This document shows positions 1 to 5,194 of a stretch of DNA of 5,204 nt, one piece after another. Position numbers and translations under genes: made by a program. The DNA is taken from positions 1 through 5,204 of the forward strand of contig CAMWQQ010000145.1 in NCBI GenBank assembly GCA_947176455.1. The letters run 5' to 3'. Source of the stretch: an uncultured Odoribacter sp. (GTDB lineage Bacteria > Bacteroidota > Bacteroidia > Bacteroidales > Marinifilaceae). Within the stretch, counting starts at the first letter, position 1, and each line of letters begins with the position of its first letter. Under the pieces are notes generated by a model, which searched no databases, was not told where the DNA came from, and saw only the letters and a program-made list of their open reading frames with translations.

Positions 1-6
1 AGTGCA

Positions 7-80
7 GGTCCCATAGCTCAGTTGGTTAGAGCACCTGACTCATAATCAGGGAGTCGTAGGTTCAAGCCCTACTGGGACCA
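7..80 (+). tRNA. tRNA with CAT anticodon, probably tRNA-Ile2 (otherwise elongator tRNA-Met)
   Basis: A full cloverleaf can be drawn. The acceptor stem is GGTCCCA (7-13) with TGGGACC (73-79), the D stem is GCTC/GAGC (16-19/29-32), and the anticodon stem is CCTGA/TCAGG (34-38/46-50). The loop is CTCATAA with anticodon CAT at 41-43. The T stem is GTAGG/CCTAC (56-60/68-72) and the discriminator base is A80. The 3' CCA is not encoded (ACTA follows). CAT is shared by initiator Met, elongator Met and Ile2. The first acceptor pair is a proper G-C, which argues against an initiator. Acceptor positions 4 and 5 are C-G pairs, which the lysidine synthetase TilS is known to prefer, so Ile2 (AUA-reading after C34 is changed to lysidine) is favoured. 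The presence of the tRNA is certain; its amino-acid identity is an inference. Confidence 0.95.
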
Positions 81-91
81 CTAATCTGAAG

Positions 92-131
92 ACCCAATTA
101 TCTGCAAACAAGATGATTGGGTTTTGTATTT
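92..131 (+). terminator. Rho-independent terminator of the tRNA transcript
   Basis: A 12-bp stem (92-103 with 111-122), interrupted only by one T-G wobble, closes a 7-nt loop (GCAAACA). It is followed directly by a T-rich tail, TTTGTATTT. It begins 11 nt after the tRNA 3' end, so it should end that transcript. The - strand copy has no U tract after the stem, so it is unlikely to stop the converging - strand genes. Confidence 0.85.
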
Positions 132-208
132 AATGGCTTACAAAACGTAAATAAAAGCGGAGCGAGCATATTTTATAATTTTGATTATACGGGGACAGAG
201 GAATGATT

Positions 209-234
209 ATTAAAAATGAAATGTCTTTTTCATT
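209..234 (-). terminator. Weak terminator-like hairpin after the AlbA_2 gene
   Basis: About 19 nt past the stop codon of the AlbA_2 gene, the - strand reads AATGAAA-AAGACA-TTTCATT followed by TTTAATAA. This is a perfect 7-bp stem (228-234 with 215-221) with a 6-nt loop and a short T run. Only one of the seven pairs is G-C, so the hairpin is weak. It is in the right place and orientation to end the - strand transcript, but it could be chance in AT-rich DNA. Confidence 0.3.
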
Positions 235-252
235 GGCATCAAGAGCACTAAT

Positions 253-1275
253 TTATTTCTCAGGCAAAATGTCTGCAATCAAAAAATCTTTTTCAGTAAA
301 AGTTGTTTCCGTAGCTACCATACATTTAATATGCGAGTCAACGGAGAAAAGGTGTTGATGTACTCTGATTGTGCCTATGGATTTTGTAATATTGGGCAGT
401 AGCGGTTCATAGGGAGCTGGTAGAGTACCAGGAACCACCTGAACACTTGCTCTATTTTCAAAATAAGTCTGGTATTTGTTTTTAAAAATAGAGAATTGCG
501 GAGATATTATGTAAGAACGTAATTCTGGCTGTATTTCAACAAAACAATTTATATACTTTGCAGCTACCATTCCTTTGTTTGTAAGAGATATTGTAATATC
601 AGAGGTTTGCATCGGACGCGAGAACATATCGACCAAAGGCTGAACAGTGAGCGAAATCTCTATTTCAGGTTTATTTTGACGATTTATGATGTCTTTTAGT
701 TCCCAATCATCCATTGGCGAGGATATGAAGTTGTATCTTTTATAGTATTTTTTATCCGGAGCTTGATGTGCTGTATTGCTTTGCGGAATATCAAGAATGA
801 AAAACCAAGAGCCATCGTCAACGGTCAATTTGGTTATGACTATATCTTTTATTTTAGGAGTTATGTTTGAAGAGATTATTTGTTCCAGCCATTCTTTGGT
901 CAATTTTGGGTCAGTTATTGAGGTGAGTTTGTCTGCCTTGCCCCGACAATCTTTATCTTTTGTTTCCTGAATACCGAATATAATTATTCCACCATTGGAG
1001 TTTGCCATGGCAGATATATCTTTCATTAGTTCTTCCTTATCCCGCGATCTTAATCTTGCACTGGAAAGAGCATCGGCATCTTTGAATTCTAATGTGTTGG
1101 TTTCCTCTTCGTGGTTATTAACCAGTTCCTTAAGATTTTCGATTGTCCATTTCATTGTCCAAAGTGATTTTATCTTTATGTAAAACAAAGGTAATGACTT
1201 TCCCCAATAAAACAATGGCAGGCCGTTTTGCTGGCGGTATGCAGACCAATCGGTCCAACAGTTGTCATGATTCAT
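253..1275 (-). CDS. Schlafen AlbA_2-domain (putative DNA-binding) protein
   Basis: The product is 340 aa if translation starts at the ATG at 1275. The AlbA_2 domain (Pfam Schlafen AlbA_2, formerly AAA_4) covers about residues 55-200. It shows the usual LEFK motif at 62-65 and the ANSNGGIIIFGI core at 91-102. The family is linked to nucleic-acid binding and is found in many regulators and defence proteins; no nuclease residues are evident here. Residues 205-335 look beta-rich (DITISLTNKG at 226-235) and I do not recognise them. The start is uncertain. The ATG at 1275 lies 4 nt after the stop of the Mrr-like gene and has an A-rich leader, which suggests coupling. The ATG at 1155 (residue 41, 300 aa) begins just before the domain, as is usual for the family, and lies behind a good internal promoter at 1186-1216. 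The first 40 residues are aromatic-rich and unlike the rest. Probable partner: the Mrr-like nuclease upstream. Confidence 0.85.
   Translation of the reverse strand: MNHDNCWTDWSAYRQQNGLPLFYWGKSLPLFYIKIKSLWTMKWTIENLKELVNNHEEETNTLEFKDADALSSARLRSRDKEELMKDISAMANSNGGIIIFGIQETKDKDCRGKADKLTSITDPKLTKEWLEQIISSNITPKIKDIVITKLTVDDGSWFFILDIPQSNTAHQAPDKKYYKRYNFISSPMDDWELKDIINRQNKPEIEISLTVQPLVDMFSRPMQTSDITISLTNKGMVAAKYINCFVEIQPELRSYIISPQFSIFKNKYQTYFENRASVQVVPGTLPAPYEPLLPNITKSIGTIRVHQHLFSVDSHIKCMVATETTFTEKDFLIADILPEK
1186..1216 (-). promoter_or_regulatory. Bacteroidota-type promoter inside the 5' end of the AlbA_2 reading frame
   Basis: On the - strand, ATTG (1216-1213) is followed after exactly 19 nt by TACCTTTG (1193-1186). 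The second element is a full match to the -7 consensus TAnnTTTG of the Bacteroidota primary sigma factor, and the first matches three of four bases of the -33 TTTG. Transcription would begin at about 1175-1181, roughly 20-26 nt before the ATG at 1155. This supports 1155 as a real start, or as a second one. The match could be coincidental because the region also reads through as coding. Confidence 0.45.
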
Positions 1276-1279
1276 TGTT

Positions 1280-2140
1280 TTATTCTTTCATAACGATGAG
1301 TTTAATTTTGCCACTTTCCGCATCTTTTAGTATTGCTTTTATAAATTCGCGGGCATCGATGGATATGACTGTTGTCTGGTTTTCGCTTTCATGGGTATAT
1401 TTTACTTCTTTTATTTTTACCGGTCCCCAGTAGGTCGTATCTATGTAGGCATCCTGAAAGCTAAATGTGAAGTCCGATTCTTCTTCAAATTTTTCCGGCA
1501 ATTTCCTATCTAATTCATCAAGGGTTGTGATTGTCTGCCCTTTCCCGTCGCGGATTTGCCGGTCTTTAGTTCCTAACGGGATATGTGTTGCTTCGCTCCA
1601 TCGGATGTGTGTGCGTCTGGGTGGCCAATTAAAGTTACTCATGAAATCAAGATTTTCTTTGTATTGCTGAAAATTCAGATTTTTAGCTTTTGTCCATTCT
1701 TCATCCACTAAAAATAAACAATGACGGATTTCTGCGTCGATATTTAATGTCGTTTCTCCTATGATTCCTTCTCCGTCATTGGGCGCTCTTAGTTCCATCA
1801 GGTTTATGCCGTAGTGAGAGGCGTATCTTTTTGCCCCTTCCTGATAACCTTTTTTTGTTACCATGATACCAGCAACGTTGTCTAAATCGATCAGAACGCC
1901 ATAAAAATCCCGAACTCTTCCAAGAGGGACTGTGCTGTTGTAGTTTTTGCACTCTATGGCGACTTTATGACTAACTCCTTCTATTTCATATTCCCAATAA
2001 ACATCTATCTGGTGTTTTTGTCCTGATTTTCCAGTCAGTTTGACGTCATGCTTAATTTCTGTCGTTTTGACTACATCAGCATCGAGCAATTTTTGATAGA
2101 CTTCCCGGGTAAATTTTTCGTATTCAACGTTTGAGTTCAT
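1280..2140 (-). CDS. Mrr-type (Mrr_cat) restriction endonuclease-like protein with an unknown C-terminal domain
   Basis: The product is 286 aa. Residues about 5-120 form an Mrr_cat-type PD-(D/E)XK nuclease domain. Visible parts are the glycine-containing lead-in TGKSGQKHQID with candidate metal ligand D46, the E-x-K motif ECK at 63-65, and the downstream IMVTKKGYQEGAKRYA strand-helix at 92-107. The key catalytic residues all appear intact. E. coli Mrr and its relatives cut modified or foreign DNA, so a modification-dependent or otherwise regulated DNase role is likely; its specificity cannot be read from the sequence. Residues about 130-286 match nothing I recognise; they include a conserved-looking NWPPRRTHIRWSE stretch (171-183). 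Mrr enzymes normally carry their target-recognition winged helix at the N-terminus, which is missing here. The start ATG at 2140 leaves only a few residues before the domain. It is the first gene of a pair, ending 4 nt before the next reading frame. No full TAnnTTTG box is seen upstream. Confidence 0.88.
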   Translation of the reverse strand: MNSNVEYEKFTREVYQKLLDADVVKTTEIKHDVKLTGKSGQKHQIDVYWEYEIEGVSHKVAIECKNYNSTVPLGRVRDFYGVLIDLDNVAGIMVTKKGYQEGAKRYASHYGINLMELRAPNDGEGIIGETTLNIDAEIRHCLFLVDEEWTKAKNLNFQQYKENLDFMSNFNWPPRRTHIRWSEATHIPLGTKDRQIRDGKGQTITTLDELDRKLPEKFEEESDFTFSFQDAYIDTTYWGPVKIKEVKYTHESENQTTVISIDAREFIKAILKDAESGKIKLIVMKE

Positions 2141-2200
2141 ATGCTATGATTTTCATATAATGGGATCAAGGTAGTTATAATAATGAGAGAAAGAAGGGGA

Positions 2201-2473
2201 TTAAAAATGAATTCTTTCGCCTTTGACAGGGGGAGTATGTGATTTTTTGTCTTTAAGGGTTTGGAGTGGTTGAATAAAGTTGTATATTTGAGGTAACTGA
2301 TTTACCACAAAGGCGGGAAATCTGCCTGTTTGTTCGGCGGGCTTTTTTATGCCTGCCGATTTGATACACGGTTTCGTCCCATAGAGAGATGTAGTTTTGC
2401 CATTTCGAAAAATTGAAACATATAACCGATCTTCCCTCAAGAGGTGCCTAAATAACATAATAGGTCTGAACAC
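2201..2473 (-). CDS. Doubtful 90-aa hypothetical reading frame
   Basis: This open frame starts with GTG at 2473, 6 nt after the stop of the restriction enzyme; an ATG is available six codons later. The predicted product is basic and proline-rich. It has no domain I recognise, no signal peptide and no membrane segment. Part of it is encoded by the GC-rich hairpin at 2335-2358. The sequence gives an impression of the repeat-derived small frames often annotated as hypothetical in Bacteroides-type genomes, but I cannot verify that here. It may be a translated non-coding repeat rather than a gene. It is listed because its position and strand would fit a third cistron of the restriction-modification operon. 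Confidence 0.2.
   Translation of the reverse strand: MFRPIMLFRHLLREDRLYVSIFRNGKTTSLYGTKPCIKSAGIKKPAEQTGRFPAFVVNQLPQIYNFIQPLQTLKDKKSHTPPVKGERIHF
2335..2358. repeat. GC-rich inverted repeat (hairpin)
   Basis: CGGCGGGC (2335-2342) and GCCTGCCG (2351-2358) are inverted copies with one mismatch, separated by TTTTTTAT. A related word, AAATCTGCCTG, lies just upstream at 2318-2328 and can pair with parts of the same arms. No U run follows on either strand, so this is not a typical intrinsic terminator. It could stabilise the 3' end of the restriction-modification mRNA or be part of a dispersed repeat. Confidence 0.5.
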
Positions 2474-2479
2474 GAAGGG

Positions 2480-3784
2480 TTAGTATAGGGTGACTATCTC
2501 CGTTTTTTTATAAAGACCATTTATATTGACAGATTTTATTCTGAATTGACTGCGTTTTTTTATTCTGGGTTGTGTAGAACAATGTTCCATTTTTATACCA
2601 GGGTCGTAATATACATGGCCTATTGCCATTTGTTTGAGGAATAACTGAAAGTCTGTATTTTCGCCCATTATGACCTTATCTCCATACATATAACACGGAG
2701 TTTCCTTAACAGACAATACGGAAGGGATGTAACAAGCCTGATTGTGTTTTCTGTTCCAGTGCTTCATCAGCGAGGAGAAGCTCCATGAAGCAGCTTCTCT
2801 GTCATTTTTGTCAATAAGAGCGATTTTTCCGTCTGCACTTAGAATTTTTCCTGTCTCCGGCTCAAATCCCTGTAGTACCAGTTTCAAATTTGTTTTGGGG
2901 TGTATGAGTCCGAATTTATGTATGCCTCCAAAATTCATACGGTCTTCCCTGCCCTGAGTATCATAATAGCCATATTTCCTGATAAAAGCTTCTGTTCCTT
3001 CTTCAACATAGATACCGTGAGTCGGTTCCGGTGTCATTAAGGTAATTACCCTGTTAGAGATATTATCAAAGCTAGCAACACCGAATTGTTTGATTTCCCA
3101 CCCCAAATAGTCGGGCTCAGCATATCCGTTGGGAGTGATTCCCAATTCTGCCTCCAATGTGTATCCTCCACAGTTGGATGCATTGCACGGGAGTATGTTC
3201 CCATCGGAATCAAGCCGCTTTGATGGTATCCATTGTTTTTTGTGTATCTGATAAAGGGTATGTATAAGTTCTTCCCGGGTATCAATATTAGGATTTAAGT
3301 CAAAGGTTCTGAATATTCCGCTTTCCTCCAAGAAGGGCATTTCTTCAATTTCACGGGCAATTCCGGAATCCGGAGCTACAACGTAGCCAATGATTTTTCC
3401 TGTTTCAGTGACTCCAAAAAAGAAAAGTCTGTCCGGTATTCTTGTTGCCATCAGTCCAGAAGGTGCCTTTGGACAAGCATTCAGAAATCCGGAAAAACGT
3501 ACTTCCGGATATTTGGGATAGAGTATTAGTTGCGCATACGGAGCAGGATGCAAGTTTCCACTGTCATCCACCCACGAGAAGTCGATTTTTGCCTTAAAGC
3601 GCTCTCTTTTCCAGTCTCCCGGAGATTCCGGTATTATTTCTGTAATGGGCAATATATTCAGCACCTCAAAACTGCCTCCCATATATACCTGATTTTTAGA
3701 GTTATCGTTGGGGGATAGTTTTTTCAGCCAGAATTTACGACATCGGTTGTCTGAAAAAAATTGTTTGAGAGTCTGGAAATTCAT
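2480..3784 (-). CDS. MvaI/BcnI-family Type II restriction endonuclease
   Basis: The product is 434 aa. The MvaI/BcnI nuclease signature lies at about residues 205-300: GGYTLEAELGI (206-216) then PNGYAEPDYLGWEIK (218-232). Candidate catalytic residues are D225, E230 and K232 (D-x4-E-x-K), with E211 fourteen residues before D225. As I recall, this spacing agrees with the MvaI active site. MvaI cuts CCWGG and BcnI cuts CCSGG; both are small monomers of about 240 aa that nick one strand at a time. This protein is nearly twice as long, with about 200 N-terminal residues I cannot assign (a beta-rich stretch, 60-160) and a C-terminal part reaching 434. The ATG at 3784 lies 4 nt after the methyltransferase stop, so the two are co-transcribed and probably coupled, with the methyltransferase made first. 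A CCNGG-class target is predicted from both partners. Confidence 0.92.
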   Translation of the reverse strand: MNFQTLKQFFSDNRCRKFWLKKLSPNDNSKNQVYMGGSFEVLNILPITEIIPESPGDWKRERFKAKIDFSWVDDSGNLHPAPYAQLILYPKYPEVRFSGFLNACPKAPSGLMATRIPDRLFFFGVTETGKIIGYVVAPDSGIAREIEEMPFLEESGIFRTFDLNPNIDTREELIHTLYQIHKKQWIPSKRLDSDGNILPCNASNCGGYTLEAELGITPNGYAEPDYLGWEIKQFGVASFDNISNRVITLMTPEPTHGIYVEEGTEAFIRKYGYYDTQGREDRMNFGGIHKFGLIHPKTNLKLVLQGFEPETGKILSADGKIALIDKNDREAASWSFSSLMKHWNRKHNQACYIPSVLSVKETPCYMYGDKVIMGENTDFQLFLKQMAIGHVYYDPGIKMEHCSTQPRIKKRSQFRIKSVNINGLYKKTEIVTLY

Positions 3785-3788
3785 GGTG

Positions 3789-5081
3789 TCATATGTTGTG
3801 CAATGAATCTACAAGTTTACGGGCCACGGCTGTAATCAAAGGAACTACCACAGAGTTTCCGCATTGTCTGTATGCCTGTACTTCGGAGACGGCATTAATG
3901 ATGTATTCATCACTATATCCCATAAGACGGGCGCATTCTCTTGGTGTAAGCCTGCGAGGATTCCTGTCACCGGACTGTGGTATGAGGATTTCCGCACCAT
4001 CTTTATAGTATCGTGCACTTAATGTTCGAGAGATTCCATTTAAATCTACCAGTCCATAACCAAATCCATTTCCTTTGCTTTTGTGTTTCTCCGCGTAATT
4101 TTTAAGGTAATTCCAAAGTTTATCGGATAAGGTGTATTTGTCCGGCACGTTCTGCTGAAGAATATCTTTTATGGCATATTGTGTTTCCGGGAATTCAGGA
4201 AATGAAAAGTTCTCGTTCCCCTGAAAACGACGATTGTCAAATCCAACAATCAGGATGCGTTCCCGATGTTGCGGGACGCAGTTTTTTCCATCCATTATCC
4301 GGTAGTAGATTGTATAATCAAGTTCCCGTAAGGTTCCTGCAATTATTTCAAAGGTTTTACCTTTGTCATGCGACATCAAGTTTTTTACATTTTCAAGAAA
4401 AAATGCTTTGGGGCGCTTGCGTCTGATTATCTCTGCCACATCAAAGAACAAGGTTCCTTGGGTTTTGTCAAGGAATCCGGTTGCCCTTCCAAGGCTATTT
4501 TTTTTGGATACGCCCGCAATAGAGAATGGCTGGCAAGGGAAACCTGCACAGAGTATGTCAAAATTATCCGGAATGTATTTTTTTGTTTCTTCTTTGGTTA
4601 TATCACCGAATGGCATTTCCCCAAAGTTTGTCAAGTATGTCTGTTGTGCATACTTGTTCCATTCGGAGGAAAATACACAACATCCCCCCTGCTCCTGCAT
4701 AGCTATGCGGAAACCTCCCATTCCGGCAAAAAGGTCAATGAATGTGAAACCCGGATTAACAGGAGCTGGGAAGGGTATATTCTGTATTTCGCTAAACAGT
4801 TTGTACTGAAGTGGATCTTCCGCCACTTTCCATATTTCCTCATTCTGAGGATAAGTTGTTTGCAAAAGACTACGAATTTCTGTTATTGCATCTTTTTTGT
4901 AGATTTCACCCTCCGGAGCCGAGTGGTGATGGAGGTAATGGGTAATTACCGCCAATTGATCTTCCAAAGATTTCTGACCGTATATTTTTATTCCGACTTT
5001 TTTCCCCGCAATATCCCTTATATGAATTTCTTCAGGGAAGTGCATTATACCGGGAGTTTTTTTCTTCATAAGCCTTTGCAC
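3789..5081 (-). CDS. DNA (cytosine-5)-methyltransferase, Dcm-like, of the restriction-modification system
   Basis: The protein transfers a methyl group from S-adenosylmethionine to C5 of cytosine, protecting the host from the adjacent endonuclease. All core motifs are present (numbered from the GTG at 5081): motif I FIDLFAGMGG 114-123; motif IV GFPCQPFS 180-187 with catalytic C183; motif VI ENV 230-232; motif VIII QHRER 271-275; motif IX RTLSARYYKDG 352-362 and RRLTPRECARLMGY; motif X GNSVVVP 408-414. The target-recognition region (about 276-350, with GNGFGYG at 337-343) and the AGVSKKNSLGRA segment closely resemble E. coli Dcm (CCWGG) as I recall it. A related CCNGG target is therefore likely. 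The ATG at 5069 (426 aa) is more likely than the GTG at 5081. About 110 residues precede motif I, rather long for the family, with no clear helix-turn-helix. It is the first gene of the operon; the endonuclease follows after 4 nt. Confidence 0.96.
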   Translation of the reverse strand: MQRLMKKKTPGIMHFPEEIHIRDIAGKKVGIKIYGQKSLEDQLAVITHYLHHHSAPEGEIYKKDAITEIRSLLQTTYPQNEEIWKVAEDPLQYKLFSEIQNIPFPAPVNPGFTFIDLFAGMGGFRIAMQEQGGCCVFSSEWNKYAQQTYLTNFGEMPFGDITKEETKKYIPDNFDILCAGFPCQPFSIAGVSKKNSLGRATGFLDKTQGTLFFDVAEIIRRKRPKAFFLENVKNLMSHDKGKTFEIIAGTLRELDYTIYYRIMDGKNCVPQHRERILIVGFDNRRFQGNENFSFPEFPETQYAIKDILQQNVPDKYTLSDKLWNYLKNYAEKHKSKGNGFGYGLVDLNGISRTLSARYYKDGAEILIPQSGDRNPRRLTPRECARLMGYSDEYIINAVSEVQAYRQCGNSVVVPLITAVARKLVDSLHNI

Positions 5082-5100
5082 AAAATTAGGTATTGATTGA

Positions 5101-5108
5101 CAAAGATA
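5101..5108 (-). promoter_or_regulatory. Putative -7 box of the restriction-modification operon promoter
   Basis: The - strand reads TATCTTTG, a full match to the Bacteroidota -7 consensus TAnnTTTG, 31 nt upstream of the ATG at 5069. Transcription would start at about 5095, leaving a leader of roughly 26 nt. The -33 element is poor: the 19-nt position reads GATA, and the nearest ATTG is only 12 nt away. A second match, TAATTTTG (5088-5081), lies closer to the gene but would leave almost no leader. Confidence 0.45.
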
Positions 5109-5168
5109 AGGTTTTCAGAACAATTTTTATCTCTCTGTTTTATTGATTTCCATCTAATTTTATAAATA

Positions 5169-5194
5169 GATATTATAGTATCGATCTACATATC
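5169..5194. repeat. Imperfect inverted repeat upstream of the methyltransferase
   Basis: GATAT-TA-TAG (5169-5178) and CTA-C-ATATC (5186-5194) are inverted around TATCGAT (5179-5185). It lies about 100 bp upstream of the methyltransferase start, beyond the putative promoter. It could be an operator or part of a control region for a neighbour to the right. It is AT-rich and imperfect, so chance is a real alternative. Confidence 0.25.

Larger units (their letters stand above)
2141..2479. other. 339-bp intergenic stretch between the restriction enzyme and the Mrr-like gene
   Basis: No convincing gene lies here. It must hold the 3' end of the restriction-modification transcript and probably the leader of the Mrr/AlbA_2 pair. 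I found no full TAnnTTTG promoter box on the - strand and no clear intrinsic terminator. It contains a GC-rich hairpin (2335-2358) in otherwise AT-rich DNA and a 90-codon open frame (2201-2473) described separately. Its composition and mixed complementary GGCGG and CTGCC words suggest a dispersed non-coding repeat, but copy number cannot be judged from one window. Confidence 0.5.

Noticed and set aside
203..358. 51-codon + strand frame starting after a purine-rich GACAGAGGA stretch
   Set aside because: It overlaps the C-terminal coding region of the AlbA_2 gene by about 100 nt, has no recognisable domain, and the ribosome-site-like sequence is too close to the ATG and unusual for Bacteroidota.
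1424..1437. CCTACTGGG on the - strand matching the tRNA 3' region (69-76)
   Set aside because: It is a 9-base match inside Mrr-like coding sequence; matches of this length between a tRNA and 5 kb are expected by chance.
2101..3280. Repeated decamer CTTCCCGGGT at 2101-2110 and 3271-3280
   Set aside because: Both copies encode a Thr-Arg-Glu tripeptide in frame in unrelated genes; no larger repeat surrounds them.
4368..5096. Long + strand open frame opposite the methyltransferase gene
   Set aside because: It is fully antisense to a gene with all C5-methyltransferase motifs, has no recognisable domain, and its composition follows from the codons on the other strand.
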